From Bacteroidota bacterium (GTDB taxonomy: Bacteria; Bacteroidota; Bacteroidia; Chitinophagales; Chitinophagaceae), in NCBI GenBank assembly GCA_023428755.1, contig JAEYWX010000027.1, positions 124,001-188,000 on the forward strand: a stretch of 64,000 bases of DNA. Direction: 5' to 3'. Under the pieces are notes generated by a model that did no database searches, was not told the origin of the DNA, and worked only from the letters and a program-made list of their open reading frames with translations. Positions 8,161 through 15,896 of this stretch are shown piece after piece (position 1 is the first letter of the stretch; each line of letters starts with the position of its first letter). Made by a program: the position numbers and the translations under genes.

Positions 8161-9036
8161 TCAACGATAGTTGTTTACATCAAACGGGAACCAATACAGT
8201 TCTTCATGAAACCGATTTGAACCATCGATCTTTTTCTGTCGTGAAAAATAAATCCGCTTTTCCTTTTCATGAACAAAAGGACAAAACTCTGCATCTGCAG
8301 AGTTAATGGGTAATCCAAGATTTTTTGGAGTACTCCATTTGCCATTTTGATAGAAGCTGATGTAGAGATCCACTTCGCCTAAGCCTTTGGAATCGCTGGA
8401 AAAATAAACAATGTAATCGCCGTTCACTGAAATAAAGGGATTCGATTCCCTTGCTGTGGTATTAACAGGTGCACCAATGTTGACAGGAGTTTGATATGCG
8501 CCGCTTACAAATTTCGACACATAAATATCCGATGAGCCATTACCAACTTCATCGTTCTTCATGAAATATACATCCCCTTTTTTTGTTGCCGACGCATACG
8601 ACTCAGACGAATCGGTATTGATCACATTTCCCAAATGCACAGCATTACTCCATCCATCTTTTGTTAATTGCGAAACCCAGATGTCAAAACCTTTCCGTTC
8701 GGGTTTACCCGGCACTGGTCTGTTCGATTGAAACAACACGGTTTTCCCATCGGGAGTAAACATGGGATCGATATCTTTCCATGCTGCAGTTCGTGTAGAA
8801 AAATTTGCAACAACGGGCTTTTGCCATTTACCATTTCGCTTTTCTGACTGAAAAATGATAAGCGTATCCCTTCCTCCGTTTGAACGCACCCAGAAAGCCG
8901 TTTTTGAATCAGGCGAAATAGTTAATCCAAAATCGCCACCTGTTGAAATAATGCCCGGTGCAAAAAGCTGCGGTACTTCCTGAGCGCAAACAAAACTTAC
9001 ACTCAAAATAGCAGGCAACAAAAAGATAGACTTCAT
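8161..9036 (-). CDS. secreted TolB/PD40-type beta-propeller protein
   Basis: A 291-residue exported protein with signal peptide MKSIFLLPAILSVSFVCAQ. The mature part is built from PD40 (WD40-like) blades, recognisable as DPMFTPDGKTVLFQSNR, NPFISVNGDYIVYFSSD and CPFVHEKEKRIYFSRQ, each followed by a D-x-W/Y-x-S strand. Such stand-alone propellers in Bacteroidota are surface or periplasmic proteins of unknown ligand. A start two codons upstream (9042) is also possible. Confidence 0.8.
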   Translation of the reverse strand: MKSIFLLPAILSVSFVCAQEVPQLFAPGIISTGGDFGLTISPDSKTAFWVRSNGGRDTLIIFQSEKRNGKWQKPVVANFSTRTAAWKDIDPMFTPDGKTVLFQSNRPVPGKPERKGFDIWVSQLTKDGWSNAVHLGNVINTDSSESYASATKKGDVYFMKNDEVGNGSSDIYVSKFVSGAYQTPVNIGAPVNTTARESNPFISVNGDYIVYFSSDSKGLGEVDLYISFYQNGKWSTPKNLGLPINSADAEFCPFVHEKEKRIYFSRQKKIDGSNRFHEELYWFPFDVNNYR

Positions 9037-9194
9037 ACACAACTGTTTCAGTAAAAGTAGAAGATGACGTTCACCTGTTTAAAAAAAAGTGATGGATGAA
9101 TTGTTAAAATCGACGAATTGCAAAGATGTTACTTCGTGATACATGTTTTTACCTGAGTGACTATCTTTACAACAAGCAACCAAAAAAATCAACA

Positions 9195-9695
9195 ATGAGA
9201 AACGACGATTTTCACGAACTGCCTCCTTGGGATGATGATGAATTTGATGATGATGAAAATGAAGGTGAAAGCTGGAAACCAAACCCAACAAAGGAAGCAT
9301 GCAAGGCGATGTATGCGCAATGGAATGAGGTGATGACAGTGTTGCGTGCCGGGCTCGATTCGCTGGAAGAAGCGAAAGAACATGGCCTGTTTGATAAAGA
9401 ATACATTGAAGAATTTAAAGGCACACTGCTGGGCGATGCGTTTGAAGTAGCGGTGAAGATCAGAAGTTCAGAATCAGGTATGTATATCATCCGCATGGAA
9501 AATGCTTCGATCATACGTAAGAATGCACAGTATATTAAAATTTCAACCAATGGGCTACTCGCCGATGGCTTAATGAGTGCAGAATACCGCCAGGTGATCC
9601 GGGACGAGATCGATAAGTTTCGAGAATTGTTCAGGCATTGGGTAAGTACATTTGAAAAAGATGAGTTTGAAGACGAGTGGGGATTGTTTATATAA
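9195..9695 (+). CDS. hypothetical acidic protein
   Basis: A 166-residue soluble protein that I do not recognise. It opens with a very acidic linker (WDDDEFDDDENEGE, about residues 11-24), followed by a mainly helical domain. No signal peptide, membrane segment or known motif is visible. The ATG at 9195 is chosen because upstream in-frame codons have no family-like features. It ends 52 bases before the antitoxin-like gene. Confidence 0.7.
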   Translation: MRNDDFHELPPWDDDEFDDDENEGESWKPNPTKEACKAMYAQWNEVMTVLRAGLDSLEEAKEHGLFDKEYIEEFKGTLLGDAFEVAVKIRSSESGMYIIRMENASIIRKNAQYIKISTNGLLADGLMSAEYRQVIRDEIDKFRELFRHWVSTFEKDEFEDEWGLFI

Positions 9696-9747
9696 ACTCC
9701 GAAATACTTTTAGAGAAATAAAAAGTAACTTTATTGAAACGCCTTTT

Positions 9748-10077
9748 ATGGGAGCAAAAGAATTAAAAAAAGAACTGCTTGCACTAATCGAAAACACAGA
9801 TAATGAAGAGCTTCTTTCGCTTTTGAAAGAAGACTTGGTTTTTTATGGGAACACAACAAATAATGATATTACAGATCAGTTAAGCAGCAAACAACTAAAA
9901 GAGCTGGAGATGTTGGCGACGGAAGATGACTTAAAAGATACAGTTACGCTTGAAGAGTTTAAAAAAGCTACAGAAAAATGGCGCTCGAAATTGCAAATAC
10001 CTTTCTACAGAAAGTTGAACGAAGACTATATCAACTTTCCAAACAGCCTTATATTGGGGCTCCCTCTTCAAAAATAA
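9748..10077 (+). CDS. antitoxin-like protein of a RelE/ParE module
   Basis: A 109-residue, mostly helical protein with the look of Bacteroidota antitoxins that precede ParE/RelE toxins: an N-terminal KELLALIENTDNEELLSLL-type helix and a conserved-looking end TVTLEEFKKATEKWRSK. After that the frame runs a further 22 codons across the toxin start before stopping. The very long (100-base) overlap is unusual and suggests that the normal stop was lost by a deletion. The ATG at 9748 is preferred to an upstream one at 9652, which lies inside the previous gene. Confidence 0.65.
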   Translation: MGAKELKKELLALIENTDNEELLSLLKEDLVFYGNTTNNDITDQLSSKQLKELEMLATEDDLKDTVTLEEFKKATEKWRSKLQIPFYRKLNEDYINFPNSLILGLPLQK

Positions 10078-10199
10078 AAAATATAAGAGCCGTCCTGACT
10101 ACTAAACACAATAAGGTTTACTATAAAGTGACAAATACTCATATCATTATCCTGAATATGTATGATACCAGAATGAACCCCTCGAAAAATCCTTACTAA
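9978..10199 (+). CDS. RelE/ParE family toxin, apparently truncated internally
   Basis: 73 residues. The C-terminal half matches ParE/RelE-type toxins: FLQKVERRLYQLSKQPYIGA, then KNIRAVLTTKHNKVYYKV, IIILNMYDTRMNP. Such toxins are normally about 95-100 residues and have a first strand and two helices before this point. Here MALEI, a usual beginning, joins directly to the FLQKV helix, so about 25 residues appear to be missing. The frame is closed upstream by TAA at 9960-9962, so no longer start exists. It is probably inactive or altered. Confidence 0.65.
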   Translation: MALEIANTFLQKVERRLYQLSKQPYIGAPSSKIKNIRAVLTTKHNKVYYKVTNTHIIILNMYDTRMNPSKNPY

Positions 10200-10207
10200 T
10201 TTGCCGC

Positions 10208-12037
10208 ATGCATCCATATATCCAAACACTCTTAACGTGTATTGATTTAGAAGAAAAAGAACAGGCCAACCGTTACAAATTCGATCAAACACATTCGTTA
10301 AAACAACTGAAAGCCGAAGGGCTGGCCTTGCATCCGATTATTGTTACCCGTAAAAATTTCGGATATGCAGATTATCCGGAGATCACATTTAAACTCAGTT
10401 TTCCGCCAGAGACAAATCTATTTCGTGACGGAGCAGCGATTGAATGTTTTATTACCGGTGAAGATCCGGTGAAAGGCGTATTGATGAATCTTGATGGGAA
10501 AAATGGTGAGTTCCGATTGTTTGCGCCTGATTTTCCTGATTGGATCGAAGAGGATGGCGTTGGTATCAAATTAGCCCCCGATACACGCACCAGCAGCATC
10601 ATGAAAAAAGTGATGCAGGGTTTAGAACATAACCAACCGCTTTTTCAACTGTTTGAACAACTGCATGCAACATCTAGTGTTGTTGCAGATCCTGTACCTG
10701 TCCTGCCTTCTTCCATTGAATTCAGGAATAAACATCTCAATACAAGTCAGCAGCAGGCAGTAGCTGCAGTTGTACAAAACGAAAATATCTGTATTGTACA
10801 TGGTCCGCCGGGTACAGGAAAAACAACAACCCTCATCGAAGCAATTGTTCAATTAGTAAAAGCGGGTGAAAAAGTGGTAGTGGCAGCACCCAGCAATACT
10901 GCAGTGGACCATTTGGCAAAAGGATTGATTCAGCAGGGCGTCAACTTGTTGCGTGTGGGTAACAGCAGCAAAGCCGATGAACAGATTTTTGCACATACAC
11001 CGGAAGGAAAACTGAAAACAAGCAATGCCAACAAAGAGATCAAACAATTAAAAATAAGAGCCGAAGAGTTTCGCAAAATGGCGTTGAAATACAAACGCAG
11101 TTTTGGCAAGGCCGAACGTGAACAGCGTAGCCTGTTATTTAAAGAAGTAAAAAACATTCGTACAGAAATTAAAAAACTGCAGGCCTACAATGAAGAAAAA
11201 TTATTTGCAGAAGCAACAGTTATTGCCGGTACGCCCATTGGTTTGTATGATGCAGGCATCAACCATCTGCATTTTAAAACATTGGTGATAGATGAAGCAG
11301 GCCAATGTATGGAGCCGCTGGCCTGGTGCATATTTCCATTGGCCGATAAAATTGTACTGGCAGGCGATCATTGGCAATTACCGCCCACTGTATTGAGTCG
11401 TGAAGCGGCCGTGCTTGGTTTCAATGAATCGATTTTAGAACGGGCTATCAACAAAGTAAAGACTGTTATCCTGTTGAATACACAATACCGGATGCGTGAG
11501 TCGATTGCAGGTTTCAGCAGTCATTATTTTTATACCAACCTGTTACTTACAGCGGAGCATTTACAAAACACAGGTGTGCATCTTACGTTTATTGATACAG
11601 CCGGATCTGGTTACAATGAAACGCACGGACCGGATGGAAGCAGTTTGCAAAATGAAGGAGAGCTGCGTATTGTACAAAAGATCATCGAAACAGAAGCACT
11701 GGAACCACAGAGCACTGCTTTTATTTCACCGTATGCAGGACAGGTGAGTGCTGCAAAAGAACTGCTGCCAAAGCAATTACGCATCAGCACCATCGACAGT
11801 TTCCAGGGACAGGAAAAAGAAACCGTCATTCTTTCGTTGGTAAGAAGCAACGACGAAGGCGATATTGGCTTTTTAAAAGATTACCGGCGGATGAATGTTG
11901 CGATGACGAGAGCGAAAGAACAACTCTATGTAATTGGTGATAGTGCTACCATTGGTGCAGATGCATTCTACAATGCATTCTTAATCTATGTGGAGCAGCA
12001 CGGAAACTACAGAACCGTTTGGGAGTTTGAGTTGTAA
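10208..12037 (+). CDS. SF1 DNA/RNA helicase, IGHMBP2/UPF1-like
   Basis: A 609-residue superfamily 1B helicase. Motifs in order: Walker A GPPGTGKTTT near residue 200, motif II VIDEAGQ near 360, motif III LAGDHWQLPP, motif IV with NTQYRMRES, motif V TIDSFQGQEKE and motif VI RMNVAMTRAKEQL near the end. An N-terminal barrel-like domain (residues 1-170) and a Lys-rich stalk (about 270-340) fit the bacterial IGHMBP2-like family. The gene starts 8 bases after the toxin stop. Its cellular role (DNA or RNA remodelling) cannot be told from sequence. Confidence 0.88.
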   Translation: MHPYIQTLLTCIDLEEKEQANRYKFDQTHSLKQLKAEGLALHPIIVTRKNFGYADYPEITFKLSFPPETNLFRDGAAIECFITGEDPVKGVLMNLDGKNGEFRLFAPDFPDWIEEDGVGIKLAPDTRTSSIMKKVMQGLEHNQPLFQLFEQLHATSSVVADPVPVLPSSIEFRNKHLNTSQQQAVAAVVQNENICIVHGPPGTGKTTTLIEAIVQLVKAGEKVVVAAPSNTAVDHLAKGLIQQGVNLLRVGNSSKADEQIFAHTPEGKLKTSNANKEIKQLKIRAEEFRKMALKYKRSFGKAEREQRSLLFKEVKNIRTEIKKLQAYNEEKLFAEATVIAGTPIGLYDAGINHLHFKTLVIDEAGQCMEPLAWCIFPLADKIVLAGDHWQLPPTVLSREAAVLGFNESILERAINKVKTVILLNTQYRMRESIAGFSSHYFYTNLLLTAEHLQNTGVHLTFIDTAGSGYNETHGPDGSSLQNEGELRIVQKIIETEALEPQSTAFISPYAGQVSAAKELLPKQLRISTIDSFQGQEKETVILSLVRSNDEGDIGFLKDYRRMNVAMTRAKEQLYVIGDSATIGADAFYNAFLIYVEQHGNYRTVWEFEL

Positions 12038-12042
12038 GAAGA

Positions 12043-12070
12043 GTGAGTGGTGAGTTATGAGTTGTGAGTG
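12043..12070. repeat. 7-bp-period array, GTGAGTN type
   Basis: Four consecutive heptamers (GTGAGTG, GTGAGTT, ATGAGTT, GTGAGTG) directly after the helicase stop. They are followed at 12077-12095 by agacctgacaggctaagcc, whose core agacctgacagg also occurs at 22182, and by a weak CTTTGTG-type heptamer run near 12119-12152. Confidence 0.7.
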
Positions 12071-12156
12071 ATCTAAGACCTGACAGGCTAAGCCTATGTA
12101 TGCTGTTACCCAAACTGTGAACTTTGTGATTGCTTTGCGTGCTTTGTGCTATTGTA

Positions 12157-12627
12157 TTACAGGCGTTTCACCTGCTTCACATAATCGTATTGCAGATCCT
12201 CATGCATGGCAGCAATGGCTTTTTCAATTTTCTTCAACTGGGCTTTGTAAATATTACTGATGATGGTATTACTGTTGATTGCACTTCCAAGTTCTTTGAT
12301 ACGTGTGCATAAATGAATCAATACTTCTGTTTCTACTGTTTCGCTTCCGCTATAACGAATGTATTTGGCTGCCGTTCTTGCAATTTTTCGGAGCGTCTTT
12401 TTAATGAAATACACATTGCTCTTATTGATCTCTTCAAACAACTCATCAACTTCTTCATTCACATGTTTGATGTATAGTGCTGTATCATCAGCTTCAAATA
12501 ACAAATAAGTAAGCAGTTCTTTGTTCTCCTTTTTAAAACGTGCCAAACGCAAACACAGCTCCGTAACTTTCGTTTGGGGCAGGTTTATTAACTCCTGTTT
12601 AATTTCCTGTACAGTTGCTGCTTTCAT
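12157..12627 (-). CDS. hypothetical alpha-helical protein
   Basis: A 156-residue, Lys/Glu-rich protein with no signal peptide or membrane segment; predicted mostly helical with coiled-coil-like stretches (EEVDELFEEINKSNVYFIKK, RIKELGSAINSNT). I do not recognise a family. Its start lies 14 bases from the stop of the FKBP gene at 12642, so it follows it on the same strand and may be co-transcribed. Confidence 0.7.
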   Translation of the reverse strand: MKAATVQEIKQELINLPQTKVTELCLRLARFKKENKELLTYLLFEADDTALYIKHVNEEVDELFEEINKSNVYFIKKTLRKIARTAAKYIRYSGSETVETEVLIHLCTRIKELGSAINSNTIISNIYKAQLKKIEKAIAAMHEDLQYDYVKQVKRL

Positions 12628-12641
12628 TCAATAATGCCTCT

Positions 12642-13661
12642 TTATTTTACATCTACCACTTCAATTTCAAACACAAGCGTACTGTTCGGTGGAATTTTTG
12701 CAGCCCTGGTACGGATAGAATACGACAGACCTGACGGAATCACAATCTTGATCTTTCCTCCTACTTTACAAAACGGAAGGCCTAACTGCCAGCCTTTGAT
12801 CAGGCGATTCAACGGAAACGTAGCTGGTTTCTCTCTTGTTTGATCGAACACAGAACCGTCGCTCAGCAAATAACCTTTATAAAAAACAACCACGGTATCT
12901 GTTACCAACACATGTCTGCCGCTACCTTCTTTCATAATACTGTAATAAATATCATTCCCCTTTGTTGCAGCGTCGGTCTTGCCTTCTTTTATCATTTGTA
13001 ATATCTGTTGTTCATCAGCTTCCATTTGTTTTACACTGTCAACATTTGAAAACGGAGCAAGCACCGGTGCTTTCGCACCCGTTACTGTAAACTCTTTGAA
13101 CGAACCGTTGATTCGCTGTGCCCACAATTGTTCCACCTGCAATGCCAATGGATATTTTTTTCGTACGGCTGTAAAGCCGGATGCTGTTTTGATAAAACCC
13201 CACTTACCATTTATTTTACAGGTACCAATAAGTTTCCATTGCTGTTGCTTTGCCAGGTACACATAACCGGAGTAAAGTGTAAAGTTGGCTGCCGAATCGC
13301 TGGCCGTAGCAATGTAAAGCTGCAGTTTTTCATTGGCTGGCAAATCGTACTCCCATTCCAATTCGCCGGGTTTATCCAGTTCCACATCAATACCCGTTGC
13401 AACAACCACAGCAGTAGCAGGAAATGCAAACACGATCTCTTTCTCTTTTTTATCTGCTTCTACAAACAACCGTACATCATCTACCTGTACACCCGCTCTG
13501 ATCTCTTTTCTAACTTTTATTTCCTGTGCATGAATTTGCACCAACATTCCCGTTGCACGAAGACTGTCGGGGAGCCGATTCAACGTGTCAGCGTAAATAT
13601 CAGTGGCGTTACCAACTGCTGCGAGCAGAATAAAACCAAGAGAAAGTAAATAGTATTTCAT
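12642..13661 (-). CDS. secreted FKBP-type peptidyl-prolyl isomerase
   Basis: 339 residues with a signal peptide (MKYYLLSLGFILLAAVGNA). An unassigned N-terminal beta-rich region is followed, after about residue 235, by a FKBP domain: VVVFYKGYLLSDGSVFDQT, LIKGWQLGLPFCKVGGKIKIVIPSGLSY and a final TLVFEIEVVDV strand. FKBPs catalyse cis-trans isomerisation of prolyl bonds during folding, here in the periplasm. The ATG at 13661 is chosen over one 14 codons upstream because it opens the signal peptide. Confidence 0.85.
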   Translation of the reverse strand: MKYYLLSLGFILLAAVGNATDIYADTLNRLPDSLRATGMLVQIHAQEIKVRKEIRAGVQVDDVRLFVEADKKEKEIVFAFPATAVVVATGIDVELDKPGELEWEYDLPANEKLQLYIATASDSAANFTLYSGYVYLAKQQQWKLIGTCKINGKWGFIKTASGFTAVRKKYPLALQVEQLWAQRINGSFKEFTVTGAKAPVLAPFSNVDSVKQMEADEQQILQMIKEGKTDAATKGNDIYYSIMKEGSGRHVLVTDTVVVFYKGYLLSDGSVFDQTREKPATFPLNRLIKGWQLGLPFCKVGGKIKIVIPSGLSYSIRTRAAKIPPNSTLVFEIEVVDVK

Positions 13662-13752
13662 AATTGAAAATAAGAAACCAAACATACTAAAAGCATGCAT
13701 CACAACTGTGAAAAAGAAAGGAAATAAAAATGGATGATTGCAACAGAAGTTA

Positions 13753-15708
13753 TCAGCGTATCAATGTAATCACACCTTTTCGTTCAAAAATTTTCTCATC
13801 AATACCTAATCCTCTGAACTGCCACACATATACACCCGGTTGTTGCGGTAACCCTTTGAATGTACCATCCCATCCCGGTTTACCCGGTGCCCAGGAAAAA
13901 AGTTCAAGTCCCCACCGGTTAAATATTTTAAACGAATACAGTGTTTTAATACCTTCTGTTATTGGGTTTACACGATCATTCAATTGATCGTTGTTGGGTG
14001 TAAAAGCATTGGGCACATAGATGGTGATCTCTTTGATCGTTTTTACCAGCTGCGTATCAATGGTTAAGCAACCCGCTGCCGATGTGATCTGTATCCGGTA
14101 CAATTGGTTATTCACAGTTCCATTTTCAAAGATGGGCCGCAGTGCTGTTGGATTATCCAAATACGTAGGGGGCATCCATAACACCTCTGCACCGAAGTTG
14201 CGGGCATTTAATGTGAGTGGTGTATTCTGAAAAGTATACAGAACCGGATAAGTTTGCCCCGGCTCTGGTACTTCAACGTTGATCTGAATACTTCTTGTCG
14301 GCAATTCACATCCATCTCTGTTGCGCACCATTGCATAATAACTGCCGGTTGTAAACACACGGTAACGATGTTGCCTTGCTCCGCTGATAGCCGCCCCATC
14401 TTTATACCATTGTACAAACATATCATCATCTGCCACCAGCACGGCACTATCACCGGTGGTACTGCAAAAATCTGTTTTTCCCTCCAGCCGCATTGATGTA
14501 TCCGGAACCGATGAGTTGACAAATACCGTATCCTGTTTAAAACATCCGCCGCCACCACTCGACACCGTTAGTACGTACTGAGTTTGGACCAATGGACTTG
14601 CGAATGGATTGGAGACATTGGGATCAGATAAACCCGTAGTGGGCGACCATCGATAAGTGAGTCCCGGTTTTGCATTATCGCCAATGAGCACGGGTGTGGT
14701 ACCGCAAAAAAGTGTATCCTTTCCAGCATTGGCGGGCAATGTTAATGTATCTACCAGTCGGGCGTACAATGTATCCTTACATCCATAACCATCATACGGC
14801 GTTACTTCCACTGCCAACAAGGATCCGGTTGGATACGGCGGACGTAAAGTTAAATTCTGACTATTGCCTAACTGTCGTGTAAAGCTGCTGTTGAACCATC
14901 TGTAATTTTGAAATCCAAAAGGAGCTACAACGTTTACAGTTGTATCAGCCGGGCAAAATGTTGCACCGGTAAACTCACCGGTACATTCTGTATTTACATC
15001 GATGTACGCATATCCGAAATGACGAACAAATGTGCAATCGCTTGTTTTAAAAAACAGGCGGATGGTTTTACCTGCCTGCCCGTTTAAGTTGATTGTAACA
15101 GCCGTCCAGTCTTTACACCATACCGGTGTATTTTCCACCTGCCTGTTAGTTGATTCAAAGAAACCTGGTAAGGCAGAACCAAACGGAATGAATTTAAATG
15201 AGGAACATTCGATCAGTTTATTATCGGTAACATTGGTTACTTCAATTTCCAAACGGGGCTGCTCGGCTTCACGATGATTGGGACCTTCGAATACAACTGC
15301 GTAATGATAGGTAATTGAGTATGTATTCATATTGGCCGGAATCGTGAATTCGTACGATAAACCTTCGGCCTGCGCACCACCTTGTGTGTTGCCTAACTTT
15401 ACAGAGTAGCCACTTCCATTTGGACATACCACCGGGAAGTCACCAAAAAAATCACGTTGAAATGCGTGTGTTGCTCTTGAAAAAACTTCATGTTGTCCGC
15501 CATAAAGAGCCCCGGTTGGAGAAAGCGACATCACGTTTTGTCCTGTACCTGCTGATACCGAACCGGTATAAGCCGTCCAGTTATCAAAATTTCCTTTTTC
15601 AAAATCAATGTTCGGAGGACATTGTGCATGTGTTTGAAAACATAGCAGTAAAGCAGCAAGGGTACTTACCAGAAATGCAGGGAATTTTCCATGTTTTCGA
15701 GTCCTCAT
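13753..15708 (-). CDS. T9SS type B sorting domain protein (gliding-associated C-terminal domain)
   Basis: A 651-residue surface or secreted protein. A signal peptide (FLVSTLAALLLCFQTHAQ) is followed by a jelly-roll-like region and PKD/Ig-like repeats (TLPANAGKDTLFCG, LTYRWSPTTGLSDPN, VTPYDGYGCKDT). The last 90 residues are the CHU_C/type B sorting domain: IYVPNAFTPNNDQLNDR, FKIFNRWGLELF, WDGTFKG and GVYVWQF. That domain directs export through the type IX secretion system known from gliding Bacteroidota. The cargo function is unknown. Confidence 0.9.
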   Translation of the reverse strand: MRTRKHGKFPAFLVSTLAALLLCFQTHAQCPPNIDFEKGNFDNWTAYTGSVSAGTGQNVMSLSPTGALYGGQHEVFSRATHAFQRDFFGDFPVVCPNGSGYSVKLGNTQGGAQAEGLSYEFTIPANMNTYSITYHYAVVFEGPNHREAEQPRLEIEVTNVTDNKLIECSSFKFIPFGSALPGFFESTNRQVENTPVWCKDWTAVTINLNGQAGKTIRLFFKTSDCTFVRHFGYAYIDVNTECTGEFTGATFCPADTTVNVVAPFGFQNYRWFNSSFTRQLGNSQNLTLRPPYPTGSLLAVEVTPYDGYGCKDTLYARLVDTLTLPANAGKDTLFCGTTPVLIGDNAKPGLTYRWSPTTGLSDPNVSNPFASPLVQTQYVLTVSSGGGGCFKQDTVFVNSSVPDTSMRLEGKTDFCSTTGDSAVLVADDDMFVQWYKDGAAISGARQHRYRVFTTGSYYAMVRNRDGCELPTRSIQINVEVPEPGQTYPVLYTFQNTPLTLNARNFGAEVLWMPPTYLDNPTALRPIFENGTVNNQLYRIQITSAAGCLTIDTQLVKTIKEITIYVPNAFTPNNDQLNDRVNPITEGIKTLYSFKIFNRWGLELFSWAPGKPGWDGTFKGLPQQPGVYVWQFRGLGIDEKIFERKGVITLIR

Positions 15709-15844
15709 AATGTAGTTGGCCGGGTACGCAGGTGGAAAGCCCGGACTACTAATTTAATCAAAATCGTTGAACTGTTCCGACTATTTTCTGTCATTTGTTT
15801 TTGTTGAATTCAACCAGCTACAGAGCGGGGAAATATCCAACACA

Positions 15845-15879
15845 AAAAAGCCGGTCAAGCTTTTATGCTGACCGGCTTT
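15845..15879 (-). terminator. intrinsic terminator of S9 peptidase gene
   Basis: Arms agccggtc (15849-15856) and gaccggct (15870-15877) pair. On the minus strand the stem is followed by TTTTTTG. It lies 18 bases downstream of the gene ending at 15897. Confidence 0.75.
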
Positions 15880-15896
15880 GCATTGCAGTTTCCCTT

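Noticed and set aside
9126..9194. Upstream ATG for the acidic hypothetical protein
   Set aside because: The extra codons contain no sign of a domain or signal and the AATG at 9195 better fits the acidic N-terminus; uncertain but less likely.
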